Shown here piece after piece: positions 32,782-40,978 of a stretch of DNA of 64,000 nucleotides. The notes under the pieces are model-generated. The model was not told where the DNA came from. It saw only the letters and a program-made list of their open reading frames with translations, and made no database searches. Numbering within the stretch: the stretch's first letter is position 1; every line of letters begins with the position of its first letter. Made by a program: the position numbers and the translations under genes. The stretch lies in contig JBBIQK010000003.1 of assembly GCA_037442365.1 (NCBI GenBank), positions 41,963 to 105,962 of the forward strand, written 5' to 3'. The DNA comes from GBS-DC sp037442365. GTDB taxonomy: Bacteria > Armatimonadota > Fimbriimonadia > Fimbriimonadales > GBS-DC.

Positions 32782-34347
32782 CTATGAGGCGCGTTCGCGC
32801 TCCTGCTGCACCAGCACGCGCCGCAAGATTTTACCCGACGGCGATTTGGGGATTTGCTCCACGAACTCGAGGCGTCGGAGTTTTTTGAACGGGGCGACGC
32901 GCGCGCTCACATACTCCATCAGCTCCTCGGCGGTCGCCGCGCCCTTCAACACCACGAACGCTTTGGGAACCTCGCCCGCTTCGGGGTCGGGGCTGGGAAT
33001 GACCGCCGCGTCCGCAACCGCGGGATGCGTCAACAGCACCGCCTCCAGCTCCGCAGGAGCTATCTGCAGCCCCTTGTACTTAATCATCTCTTTCACGCGG
33101 TCGACGATGTAGAAGTAGCCGTCTTCGTCCACATAGCCGACATCGCCCGTGCGCAGCCAGCCGTCGGGCGTAAGCGTCTGCGCGGTCGCGTCGGGGTTAT
33201 TGAGGTAGCCCTTCATCACCTGCGGTCCGCGGATCCAGATTTCGCCCTCCTCGCGCACGCCGAGCGGGTTGCCCGTCTCCAGACTCACAATCGCGCATTC
33301 GGTGCTGGCGATGGGTACGCCTGCCGAACCGAGCTTGATACGCGCGGGGTCTTCGGGGTTCACATGCGTCACGGGGCTGGTCTCGGTCAGCCCATAGCCC
33401 TGCAGCACGATACAGCCGAGCCGTTCGGCGCACGCCTGCGCCAGCTCCGCGCTCAACGGCGCCGCGCCCGACATGATAATCTTCAGATGCGAGAGGTCGT
33501 AGTGGTCCACAAGCGGGTGCTTCGCCAGCGCGAGGATAATCGGCGGCACGAGGTTCGCCCGCGTAATCTGGTAGTCCTGCAGAATCTTGAGGAACTGCTC
33601 CAGATCGAACCGCGCCATCGTGACGATGGTCATCCCCTTATACAGGCACAGGTTCAAAATCACCAGCATCCCGTAGATGTGATAGAAGGGCAACACGCCA
33701 ATCACGCGCTCGTCGCGCTGGAGGTTCACGCCCGACGCCAGCACCTGTACCATGTTGGCGACGAGGTTACGATGAGTGAGCATGACGCCCTTGGGCAAGC
33801 CGGTTGTGCCGCTGGAATAGGGCAGCACCACCAGGTCTTCGGCGGGGTTGAGCGCGACTTCGGGCGGCTCGGCGTCGGCGAGCAGTTCGGTGAAGGGCGT
33901 CGCGCCTTCGCCCTCGCCCATCACGAACACCTCCTGCACGCCCGCCTGCTGCGCCGCAGGGATCGCCTTCTCCAGCAGGGGTCCGACCGTAATCAGGAAC
34001 TTTGCGCCCGAATCGCGCAGCTGATACGCCAGCTCGTCGGCGGTATAGAGCGGGTTCGCTGTCGTGACCACGCCGCCTGCCAGCGCGACGCCGTGATACG
34101 CCAGCGGGTATTCGGGCAGGTTTGGACTGTAAATTCCGACCACTTCGCCCTTGCGTAGCCCGCGCTTCGCCAGATTGCCTGCCACGCGCCGCACACCCCC
34201 ATAGAGCTGTGCGTAGGTGAGCGTGCGCCCTGTGTGCCCGTCAATCATCGCGGGCTTGTCGCCATAGTCCAACGCATGCTGATAGACCATCTGCGCGACC
34301 CCCACTTCGGGTATCGCCACATCCGCATAAGGACTCCTGAACACCAT
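32782..34347 (-). CDS. AMP-forming acyl-CoA synthetase (4-coumarate/long-chain fatty acid CoA ligase family)
   Basis: The ANL-superfamily motifs are complete: VLPYSSGTTGLPKGVMLTHR (A3/P-loop), YGLTETSPV (A5), GEIWIRGPQVMKGYLNNPDA and GWLRTGDVGYVDEDGYFYIV (A7), DRVKEMIKYKGLQIAPAELE (A8, with the hinge) and PKSPSGKILRRVL (A10 catalytic Lys). It activates a carboxylic acid by adenylation then thioesterifies it to CoA; plant 4-coumarate ligase-like spacing suggests medium/long or aryl acids, not more. The ATG at 34347 follows GGAGG at 7 nt. 521 residues. It diverges from galE by 69 bp. Confidence 0.92.
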   Translation of the reverse strand: MVFRSPYADVAIPEVGVAQMVYQHALDYGDKPAMIDGHTGRTLTYAQLYGGVRRVAGNLAKRGLRKGEVVGIYSPNLPEYPLAYHGVALAGGVVTTANPLYTADELAYQLRDSGAKFLITVGPLLEKAIPAAQQAGVQEVFVMGEGEGATPFTELLADAEPPEVALNPAEDLVVLPYSSGTTGLPKGVMLTHRNLVANMVQVLASGVNLQRDERVIGVLPFYHIYGMLVILNLCLYKGMTIVTMARFDLEQFLKILQDYQITRANLVPPIILALAKHPLVDHYDLSHLKIIMSGAAPLSAELAQACAERLGCIVLQGYGLTETSPVTHVNPEDPARIKLGSAGVPIASTECAIVSLETGNPLGVREEGEIWIRGPQVMKGYLNNPDATAQTLTPDGWLRTGDVGYVDEDGYFYIVDRVKEMIKYKGLQIAPAELEAVLLTHPAVADAAVIPSPDPEAGEVPKAFVVLKGAATAEELMEYVSARVAPFKKLRRLEFVEQIPKSPSGKILRRVLVQQERERAS

Positions 34348-34400
34348 CGTTGCGCCTCCAGAGGGAATATATGCGTTTTGTGAAAAAATTCCTGCCGCGC

Positions 34401-34408
34401 GGTACAAT
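34401..34408 (+). promoter_or_regulatory. -10 element (GGTACAAT) of galE
   Basis: GGTACAAT ends 8 nt before ATG 34417 with no ribosome site between them, suggesting a leaderless or near-leaderless mRNA. Confidence 0.55.
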
Positions 34409-34416
34409 TGGCGTGT

Positions 34417-35400
34417 ATGCTCCTGGTGATTGGCGGCGCGGGCTACATCGGCTCGCACATGGTGAAGTACCTGCTCCACAAAGGCGAGTCAGTCGTTGTC
34501 TTCGATAATTTCGCAACGGGGCATCGCGGCGCGCTCACGGGCGGCTTCCTCGAACAGGGCGACCTGCGCGACATGGAGACCCTGCTCGGCGTGTTCCGCA
34601 AGTATCCGATTGAGTGCGTGCTGCATTTCGCCGCGTATATCTTTGCGGGCGAGTCGATGCGCGACCCTGCGAAGTATTACGACAACAATGTGCTGGGTTG
34701 CCTGCGCCTGATGGAGGCGATGCGCCTCGCGGGTGTGTCGCAGATAATCTTTTCCTCAACGGCGGCGGTGTACGGCGAGCCTGAACAGGTTCCCATCCCC
34801 GAGACGCACCGCCTCGCGCCCACGAACACCTACGGTGAGACGAAGCGCGTGATGGAGGGCATGCTCCACTGGTACGGGCAGGCGTATGGGATTCGCTCGA
34901 TTGCGCTTCGCTATTTCAACGCGGCGGGCGCTGACCCCGAGGGTGAACTGGGCGAAGACCACCGCCCCGAAGAGCATCTCATCCCGCTCACGCTGTTTGC
35001 GGCGCTGGGCAAACGCGAATCCATTTCGGTGTTCGGCACGGATTACGACACGCCTGATGGCTCCTGCGTTCGCGACTATGTGCATGTGTGGGATTTGTGC
35101 GAGGCGCACTATCTGGCGCTACAGCAGTTGCGGGCAGGCGCGCCGAGCAATGTGTACAATCTCGGCAACGGGCAGGGCTACTCGGTGCTGGAGGTGATTC
35201 GGGCGGCGGAGCAGGTGGTCGGCGCGCCGATTCCGACGGTGTACGCGCCGCGTCGGGCGGGCGACCCCGCGCGGCTGGTCGCCTCGTCCGAGAAAGCGAA
35301 ACGCGAGCTTGGCTGGCAGCCGCGCTACCCCGCGCTGGAGACCATGATTGAACACGCCTACCGCTGGTTCCGAACGCACCCGCAGGGGTATGGCGTCTGA
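34417..35400 (+). CDS. galE: UDP-glucose 4-epimerase
   Basis: The enzyme interconverts UDP-glucose and UDP-galactose (or the N-acetyl forms). The SDR-extended fold starts MLLVIGGAGYIGSHMVKYLL (GxxGxxG NAD motif), with the Ser/Thr of SSTAAVYG and the YGETK catalytic Tyr-Lys pair. HFAAYIFAGESMRDPAKYYD NN is the GalE strand-four hallmark, and FGTDYDTPDGSCVRDYVHVW the sugar-binding segment. The ATG at 34417 is chosen over a TTG nine bases earlier because the first would place the start inside the promoter. 327 residues. It converges on the protease gene at 35407. Confidence 0.95.
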   Translation: MLLVIGGAGYIGSHMVKYLLHKGESVVVFDNFATGHRGALTGGFLEQGDLRDMETLLGVFRKYPIECVLHFAAYIFAGESMRDPAKYYDNNVLGCLRLMEAMRLAGVSQIIFSSTAAVYGEPEQVPIPETHRLAPTNTYGETKRVMEGMLHWYGQAYGIRSIALRYFNAAGADPEGELGEDHRPEEHLIPLTLFAALGKRESISVFGTDYDTPDGSCVRDYVHVWDLCEAHYLALQQLRAGAPSNVYNLGNGQGYSVLEVIRAAEQVVGAPIPTVYAPRRAGDPARLVASSEKAKRELGWQPRYPALETMIEHAYRWFRTHPQGYGV

Positions 35401-35406
35401 GACCGC

Positions 35407-37347
35407 CTACAGCTCGTAGTTGCTCGCCGTGAGGGTGAACTCCAGCCGTTTGCCCGCCCGCTCGACGGTGAGTTTGAGCGGGCGTCCCACGCGCGTGTAG
35501 GAGAGCCGCTCCACGAGCTGCTTCTCGCTCCAGCGGGCGGGCGACTGCCCGTCGATCAGCACGATTTTGTCGCCCGCTTTGACGCCCGCCATGTCCGCGT
35601 CGGACATGGGCATCACCCAGCGCACGATGAGGTCCTTGCCCTGCTTGCGCCACCAGATGCCGTAGCCCGCGTTGTCGGCGGCGCGCTCCGAATCCGTGTT
35701 CGGCTGCCACACCATCGCCTCGCGGAAGTAGTTGTAGGTCACCTTATAATGGCGCATAATCGGCACGCCCAGCAGCCCGTGGCGCGTCATCAGCGCGGTC
35801 ACCGAATCGGAACGCGCATTCTCCGAGAGCTTGTGGTAGGCGTACACCGAGTTGAACTGCAGCGGACCCAGCCGCATGCGGTTGATTCGGTACACGCGCA
35901 GGTCGCCCGTGAAGAAGCTATACTCGTCACCCTCAAAAAACTCGCCCAGCCGCTTGTACCACTGCTCGATGGTCATCGCGGGTCCGTCGCTCTTGTCGTG
36001 CTTGTAGGCGGGCGGTAGCAGGTTCGTGGACGCGCCCGTGTCCACAATCATGCGGATGGGCTGCTCCTTTTGCCCGACGGTCATTGTGACCATGATGTGG
36101 TCGCCCGCCATCTCGAAGGGGATGACCACGCCGTCGGGCATGGGGGCGTCGTGCGGTTCGAAGGTGATGGTGCGCTCGGCGAAGTTGACAGTCGTCTGGA
36201 ACGCGGCGATGGTCTCGCGCCCCAGCAGTCCTATCACGCGCTTGCCCTCGATGGCGTCGTCGCCCAGAGGCGTGCGCCACACCGCGCCGCCGCTAATCAC
36301 AATATCGCGCACTTCCGCCTCGCCCACCTTGAGGCTCTTGACCCGCACGCGATAGGACGGGAACGCCCCGTACACCATCGTCGCCCAGTAGTCGCTGTTG
36401 GGAATCTTCTCCAGCCCCGCCTCTTTAACGATGGAGTCGTCGATCCATGTGCTGGACGCGCCCGTGTCGTAGATAATCCAGTAGGGTCCCTTGCCGTTCA
36501 GCCAGACCTGCACATAGAGCGAGTTGGTGCTGAACTTGAAAGGCACTTTGACGGGCAGGTTGTCGCGCACGGCGGGTGAGGTTCCATGCGGCGGTCGCTG
36601 GAAGAGTGTGTCGGCAAGCTCGGTCTGCGCATCAACGGCGGTCATCACATAGGTCGCCACATGCCTGCCGTCCACATACATGCGCGTCTCGAGGGGCATC
36701 TGCACCTCGCCCTGCGGGGTGGGCACAGCGCGCTGCCCATGATAGACCACCCCCACACGGCTGACTTTGTCTGTCTCGTAGTCCACCTCCTGGTACTCCA
36801 TGCCGACAATCTGGTTCTGCTCGTTGAGGAAGCAGTGCAGTTTGTTGTCGGGTTTTTTGGGCAGGCTCCGCTGGTGGTCGGGTTCGGGCAGCTGCACGGT
36901 GATTCGGTAGGCGGGGCGTCCATCGGGCAGCTGGCTCTGCTCGCCGCCGACCAGCGTTCCCACAGACAGCCACTGCGGAATCAGCACAAAGTGGGTGTAG
37001 AGCGTGTCCTTGATGGCGAACTCGTCTTCCTGCGCAATGCTGGAGCTGAGGTACTCGTTTTTGCGCCAGCCTTTGTCGCCGTCGAAGCCCGTGATGAACT
37101 CGTCGTCGCCGTAGCGGATTTCGGTGAGCCGTTTGGTGTTTTTGATGTGCAGCGTACGTTTCGCCGCGCTTTTCCCACCGTACTCGCTGGTGATGTCGTA
37201 GTCGATTTTGACGCCGCGCGCGGCGAGGGCGCGATAGGCGTCGCCGCCGTGTCGCTGAATCGCCTGTTCGAAGCGAGTCGCGGCGTCGTCGCCGAACGCG
37301 CATGCGAGCATCAACAGGAACCCAAGAACCCCAGAAAGCCGATACAT
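35407..37347 (-). CDS. Exported aspartic protease (two DTGAS lobes) with C-terminal PDZ domain
   Basis: After a signal peptide (MYRLSGVLGFLLMLACAFG) the first 250 residues are an unrecognised beta-rich domain (ITSEYGGKSAAKRTLHIKNT). Two retropepsin/pepsin-like motifs follow: YDTGASSTW (D294) and VDTGASTNL (D436). Both catalytic Asp residues are therefore on one chain, as in eukaryotic pepsins, whereas most bacterial aspartyl_protease proteins (PF13650) supply one and dimerise, though double-lobe bacterial cases exist. Residues about 560-640 form a PDZ domain (VMPMSDADMAGVKAGDKIVL). Its substrate is unknown; likely periplasmic or surface. 646 residues. Confidence 0.85.
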   Translation of the reverse strand: MYRLSGVLGFLLMLACAFGDDAATRFEQAIQRHGGDAYRALAARGVKIDYDITSEYGGKSAAKRTLHIKNTKRLTEIRYGDDEFITGFDGDKGWRKNEYLSSSIAQEDEFAIKDTLYTHFVLIPQWLSVGTLVGGEQSQLPDGRPAYRITVQLPEPDHQRSLPKKPDNKLHCFLNEQNQIVGMEYQEVDYETDKVSRVGVVYHGQRAVPTPQGEVQMPLETRMYVDGRHVATYVMTAVDAQTELADTLFQRPPHGTSPAVRDNLPVKVPFKFSTNSLYVQVWLNGKGPYWIIYDTGASSTWIDDSIVKEAGLEKIPNSDYWATMVYGAFPSYRVRVKSLKVGEAEVRDIVISGGAVWRTPLGDDAIEGKRVIGLLGRETIAAFQTTVNFAERTITFEPHDAPMPDGVVIPFEMAGDHIMVTMTVGQKEQPIRMIVDTGASTNLLPPAYKHDKSDGPAMTIEQWYKRLGEFFEGDEYSFFTGDLRVYRINRMRLGPLQFNSVYAYHKLSENARSDSVTALMTRHGLLGVPIMRHYKVTYNYFREAMVWQPNTDSERAADNAGYGIWWRKQGKDLIVRWVMPMSDADMAGVKAGDKIVLIDGQSPARWSEKQLVERLSYTRVGRPLKLTVERAGKRLEFTLTASNYEL

Positions 37348-37422
37348 CGCAAGACCTCCGCTGCTTAAAATACTACCCAGACACGCCGATTCCTGTCAGG
37401 AGGGGCTATTTTGAGGCAGTTT

Positions 37423-37430
37423 GGTATAAT
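37423..37430 (+). promoter_or_regulatory. -10 element (GGTATAAT) of the gspF-like gene
   Basis: GGTATAAT is followed by TTGCGCA (7 nt) and ATG 37438. The transcript would start at the ATG or within a base of it. Confidence 0.6.
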
Positions 37431-37437
37431 TTGCGCA

Positions 37438-38646
37438 ATGCCCATCTTCCGCTATGTTGCGCAGACGCCCGAAGGGCGTGAGGTGCGCGGCACGGTACAG
37501 GCGCGCACGCGCCTGGAGGCGACCGACGCTGTGCGCCAGCAGGGCTACTGGCTGCTGGAGCTGTACGCCGAGCCAGAGCCGACCACGCCGATACACGCTG
37601 CACGCCAGGGCGTCTGGCAGCCCCTGTTCGGCGGCGTGCCCCTCAAGACGCTGGCGCTCTTCTTCCGACAGTTCGCGACGATGCTGGCGGCGGGCGTGCC
37701 GATGTACCAATCGCTGGAGACGCTGGGCAATCAGCGCGGGGGCAACGCGCGCCTGCGCCGTACCCTCCACGAGATTCGCGACTCGATTCTCGCGGGCGAG
37801 CGGCTCGCCGACGCCTTCGACAAGCACCCCGCCGTCTTCTCGCCGATTATCCGCGCCATGATTCGCGTGGGCGAGACCAGCGGCGCGCTGGAAGCCATCC
37901 TGCGCAAAATCGCCGAGTATCTGGAGAACGAGCTGGAGCTGCGCCGCCTGCTGAGCCGCGTGACCTTCTACCCCAAGACTGTGCTGTTTTTCGCGATTGT
38001 GATTCCGCAGCTCATTCCCGCGCTGATTACGCTGGTGGGGGCGCAGGGAGGCGCGCCTGTGAGTCAGGCGTTGATGGGCATCGCGCTCACCTTCGCGAAA
38101 ATCCTGCTGGCGATTTTCGTCGTCTGGGCAGTGTTTCGGCTGGCGATGCAGGCGCAGGGGTTCCGCTGGGGCTGGGGGCTGTTCACAGTGAGCCTGCCGT
38201 GGATCGGGTTCACCGTGCGTCAGCTCGCGCTGGCGCGGTTCGCCCGTGCGCTGAGCGCACTCTATGGCGCGGGACTGCCCCTCTCGCAAGCCATCCGCTA
38301 CGCCGCCGACGCCACCGGCAACGAGTACCTGCGCAGCCGCATCCAGCCCGCAGGCTCGAAACTGGAGTCGGGGCAGAGCATCACGCAGACCTTTCTCAGC
38401 ACAGGCGTCTTCCCGCCGATGGTGATGGATATGGTCGCCACGGGCGAGAACACGGGCGAGCTGGGTTTTATGATGGACAAGGTCGCCGAGTATTACGAGG
38501 AGGAAGGCAAACTCCGTTCGCGACAGGCGGGCTACATTCTGGGCGTGGCGGTCTACATCGGCGTGGCGATTTATGTGGCAATCATTCTGATCCAGTTTTA
38601 CTCAGGCTATTTTGGCGCGATTTTCAACGCGGCGGGCGAACGCTGA
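37438..38646 (+). CDS. Type II secretion / type IV pilus inner-membrane platform protein (GspF/PilC)
   Basis: The 402-residue protein has the two duplicated T2SSF domains: LALFFRQFATMLAAGVPMYQ SLETLG (about 65-190) and ALARFARALSALYGAGLPLS (about 265-390), each with helical bundles; membrane helices lie about 165-195, 217-240 and 365-390. MPIFRYVAQTPEGREVRGTV is the canonical N-terminus. It recruits the assembly ATPase and prepilins; two DUF1559 prepilins are encoded in the window, none next to it, and no GspE is present. The start fits a leaderless mRNA. The DnaJ-like gene follows after 3 bp. Confidence 0.93.
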   Translation: MPIFRYVAQTPEGREVRGTVQARTRLEATDAVRQQGYWLLELYAEPEPTTPIHAARQGVWQPLFGGVPLKTLALFFRQFATMLAAGVPMYQSLETLGNQRGGNARLRRTLHEIRDSILAGERLADAFDKHPAVFSPIIRAMIRVGETSGALEAILRKIAEYLENELELRRLLSRVTFYPKTVLFFAIVIPQLIPALITLVGAQGGAPVSQALMGIALTFAKILLAIFVVWAVFRLAMQAQGFRWGWGLFTVSLPWIGFTVRQLALARFARALSALYGAGLPLSQAIRYAADATGNEYLRSRIQPAGSKLESGQSITQTFLSTGVFPPMVMDMVATGENTGELGFMMDKVAEYYEEEGKLRSRQAGYILGVAVYIGVAIYVAIILIQFYSGYFGAIFNAAGER

Positions 38647-38649
38647 GCC

Positions 38650-39753
38650 ATGCAGAACCACTACGAGGTGCTGGGGCTATCGATACACGCGACGCAGGAG
38701 GCAGTACGGCGGCGCTATCGCGAGCTGGTGCGCCAGTACCATCCTGATGTGAACCCGTCGCCACAGGCGAAGGAGCGATTCCTGCGCATTCAGGAGGCGT
38801 ATCAGGTGCTGTCGGACCCGGAGCGTCGGCGGCACTACGATGCGCTGCTGCGGCTGCAGCTGGGCGAGCCGCCGAGCGCACGCTACAGCCAGCCGCGCAC
38901 GCAACCCTCACGCCCCGCCGCGCCGAGCCAACCGCGCGCCGCTGTCAGCGATGAGCTGCGTCGCGCGATTTTGCAGGCGGAGCGCGCCTTCCTGCAGGGG
39001 CGTATGCAGGACGCGCTCTACTGGGCGAAGCAGGCGACGCGCCTCGCCCCGCGCCATCCCAAAGGGCACGAGATTATCGGCGATGTGTACCGCACGCAGG
39101 GACACTACGACGCCGCGCTGAACGCCTACACCTACGCCATCCAGTTAGACCCCAACAACCCCGATTTACAACGCAAGCTGGACGCGACACTGGCGCGCAC
39201 ACAGACGCCGTCCGCATCGCCGCCGTCACCCCTGCTGCGCAACCTGCCCGCGCTGAAGTTGCCTCCTGAGTGGAAACTCTACGCCGCGCAATCGCTGGGC
39301 TGGGGCGCGGTACTGTTCTTGCTGGCGCTGGCTTACACCGTACCCGGCAACCCGCTGATACTGGGGTGGAGCGTGAACCTGCTGGTGTATCTGGGGCTGG
39401 CAGGGTTCCTGACAGGGTTCCTGATGGCGATCAGTCGCTGGGTCGCGCCGATTGGCGATGCGTTTCCATGGCGTCGGCGTGGGGGACAGATTTCGGCGGG
39501 AGGCGCGCTGGTCGGGCTGAGCGCGTTCTGTTTCCCGCTGGCGGTGCTGCTGTATACGCTGCTCGCGCTCACGCAGGGCGGGCTGAGCCAGTCGGTGGCG
39601 CGTGTGTTCGGCGTCGGCGGCGCGCTCACGCTGGGATTCGCGCTGCTCTACCCACACGACATGCTCTACACTATGCTGTTCGGCGGCAACCTGCTGTTCC
39701 TTGCGCTGATGGGCGGTTGGTATCTGGCGGATAACCTGCGCCTGTCGCCTTAA
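38650..39753 (+). CDS. DnaJ-domain TPR membrane protein
   Basis: Residues 2-67 are a J domain (YEVLGLSIHATQEAVRRRYR) with the HPD motif (QYHPDVN) that stimulates DnaK. A Pro/Arg/Ser linker leads to TPR-like helices (about 95-190; AERAFLQGRMQDALYWAKQA, GHYDAALNAYTYAIQLDPNN). About five membrane helices follow (about 225-365). There is no Gly/Phe or zinc-finger region, so it is a type III J protein, presumably recruiting DnaK to the membrane. It begins 3 bp after gspF, which may point to a shared role in secretion. 367 residues. Confidence 0.85.
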   Translation: MQNHYEVLGLSIHATQEAVRRRYRELVRQYHPDVNPSPQAKERFLRIQEAYQVLSDPERRRHYDALLRLQLGEPPSARYSQPRTQPSRPAAPSQPRAAVSDELRRAILQAERAFLQGRMQDALYWAKQATRLAPRHPKGHEIIGDVYRTQGHYDAALNAYTYAIQLDPNNPDLQRKLDATLARTQTPSASPPSPLLRNLPALKLPPEWKLYAAQSLGWGAVLFLLALAYTVPGNPLILGWSVNLLVYLGLAGFLTGFLMAISRWVAPIGDAFPWRRRGGQISAGGALVGLSAFCFPLAVLLYTLLALTQGGLSQSVARVFGVGGALTLGFALLYPHDMLYTMLFGGNLLFLALMGGWYLADNLRLSP

Positions 39754-39772
39754 CGGGTATCTTTATATCACT

Positions 39773-40843
39773 ATGCGTGGTGAGAGACGAAGGCGCACTG
39801 CCCGCAGGCGCGACCATGACAGTCCGTGGAAGGAGATTATCACGCTCTTCTTCCCGCAGCTGATTCAGCTCATCCATCCCCAGTTCTATGCGATGATTGA
39901 CTGGGAGCGCGGCTACCAGTTTCTGGACTCGGAGCTGCGCAAGATTGCGCCGCGCAGCCGCACAGGACGCCAGACGGTGGACAAACTGGTGCAGGTCTTC
40001 CTGCGCAACGGCGACGAATACTGGATACTCATCCATATCGAGGCGCAATCCTACCCCGACCCCAACTTCGAGGCGCGGATGTTCACCTATTACGCGACGC
40101 TGTGGATTTACTATCGGCGTCCGATTGTGAGCATCGCGATTCTGGCGGACGACGACCCGAACTGGAAGCCCAGCAGTTTCCGCCAGTCGCTGGGCGGCTG
40201 CCGCGTGGAGTTCGAGTTCTATACTGTGAAGCTACTGGAGATGGATGAACAGCAGCTCCTGAACGACCCGAACCCGTGCGCGTTGCTGCTACTGGCGTTC
40301 CGTCGCGCCCAAGCGTCTGACGACGCCGAGTTTCTGCTCCAGTCCCGTCTCGAACTCGTCCGCCTTGCACTGGGTCGAGGGTATACTGAAGAGCAGATCG
40401 GACACCTGATTCGCTTGCTGGAGTGGGTTATGGTACTGCCAGATGTGTTCGAAGAGCGCTACGAGGAGCTGCTGGAAGAGGTGAAGCGCGAGCAGGGCAC
40501 GCCGTACCTGTCCGTGCTGGAGCGCAAGGCGCTGCGCGAAGGCTGGGAACAGGGCATCCAGAAAGGCTTGCAGGAAGGGCGCGAGCAGGGCTTGCAGCAG
40601 GGCTTGCAGCAGGGCTTGCAACAGGGCTTGCAGCAGGGCTTGCAGCAGGGCTTGCAACAGGGCTTACAGGACGGCTTGATCCGCCTCCTGCAGACGCTGT
40701 ACGGCGAGATTCCCGAATCGCTGGAGGTTCAGCTGCGCGCCATTCGGGACGCCGAGACGCTGAAAGCGCTGTATTCGCTCGCCGTTGCCGCTGGGAGCCT
40801 CGAGAATTTCGCGCAGCAGCTGGGGCAACCGCCGCGTGGCTAA
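39773..40843 (+). CDS. Rpn-like PD-(D/E)XK nuclease family protein (DUF4351 C-terminus)
   Basis: The pattern WILIHIEAQSYPDPNFEARM FTYYATLWI matches the Rpn/transposase-like endonuclease core, with catalytic Glu in IHIEAQ. The C-terminal region is a DUF4351-like helix (LIRLLQTLYGEIPESLEVQL). Between them is a seven-unit GLQQ repeat (40589-40672). Such proteins are abundant in Armatimonadota and Cyanobacteria, often as multicopy families; Escherichia coli Rpn proteins are DNA nucleases that promote recombination. The short basic N-terminus (RGERRRRTARRRDHD) is unusual. 356 residues. No transposon ends are seen around it. Confidence 0.82.
   Translation: MRGERRRRTARRRDHDSPWKEIITLFFPQLIQLIHPQFYAMIDWERGYQFLDSELRKIAPRSRTGRQTVDKLVQVFLRNGDEYWILIHIEAQSYPDPNFEARMFTYYATLWIYYRRPIVSIAILADDDPNWKPSSFRQSLGGCRVEFEFYTVKLLEMDEQQLLNDPNPCALLLLAFRRAQASDDAEFLLQSRLELVRLALGRGYTEEQIGHLIRLLEWVMVLPDVFEERYEELLEEVKREQGTPYLSVLERKALREGWEQGIQKGLQEGREQGLQQGLQQGLQQGLQQGLQQGLQQGLQDGLIRLLQTLYGEIPESLEVQLRAIRDAETLKALYSLAVAAGSLENFAQQLGQPPRG
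40589..40672 (+). repeat. Seven tandem 12-bp units inside the Rpn-like gene
   Basis: GGCTTGCAGCAG or a close variant is repeated seven times in frame, encoding GLQQ six times and GLQD once. In-frame 12-bp steps allow slippage without breaking the gene. Confidence 0.95.
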
Positions 40844-40856
40844 TGCCCGCAAAGGC

Positions 40857-40886
40857 TTGCATTTCGCTTCCGCGCTGGGGTATACT
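40857..40886 (+). promoter_or_regulatory. Promoter of tRNA-Glu
   Basis: TTGCAT (40857-40862) and TATACT (40881-40886, within GGTATACT) are 18 bp apart. Expected transcription start is about 40893, four bases before the mature tRNA. Confidence 0.65.
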
Positions 40887-40896
40887 TGGAGCGGCT

Positions 40897-40973
40897 GGCC
40901 CCATGGTCTAGCGGTCCAGGACGCCTGGTTTTCAGCCAGGAGGACGGGGGTTCGAATCCCCCTGGGGTCACCA
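40897..40973 (+). tRNA. tRNA-Glu (anticodon TTC)
   Basis: The acceptor stem pairs GGCCCCA (40897-40903) with TGGGGTC (40963-40969; one G-T pair). The anticodon arm is CCTGG / CCAGG with loop TTTTCAG; anticodon TTC is at 40931-40933. The T arm has GTTCGAATC. The discriminator A (40970) is followed by an encoded CCA (40971-40973). It has its own promoter and converges on the alpha/beta hydrolase gene six bases away. Confidence 0.97.
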
Positions 40974-40978
40974 TTCCT

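Noticed and set aside
40589..40672. CRISPR-like array
   Set aside because: The 12-bp units have no spacers and are in frame inside a coding sequence.
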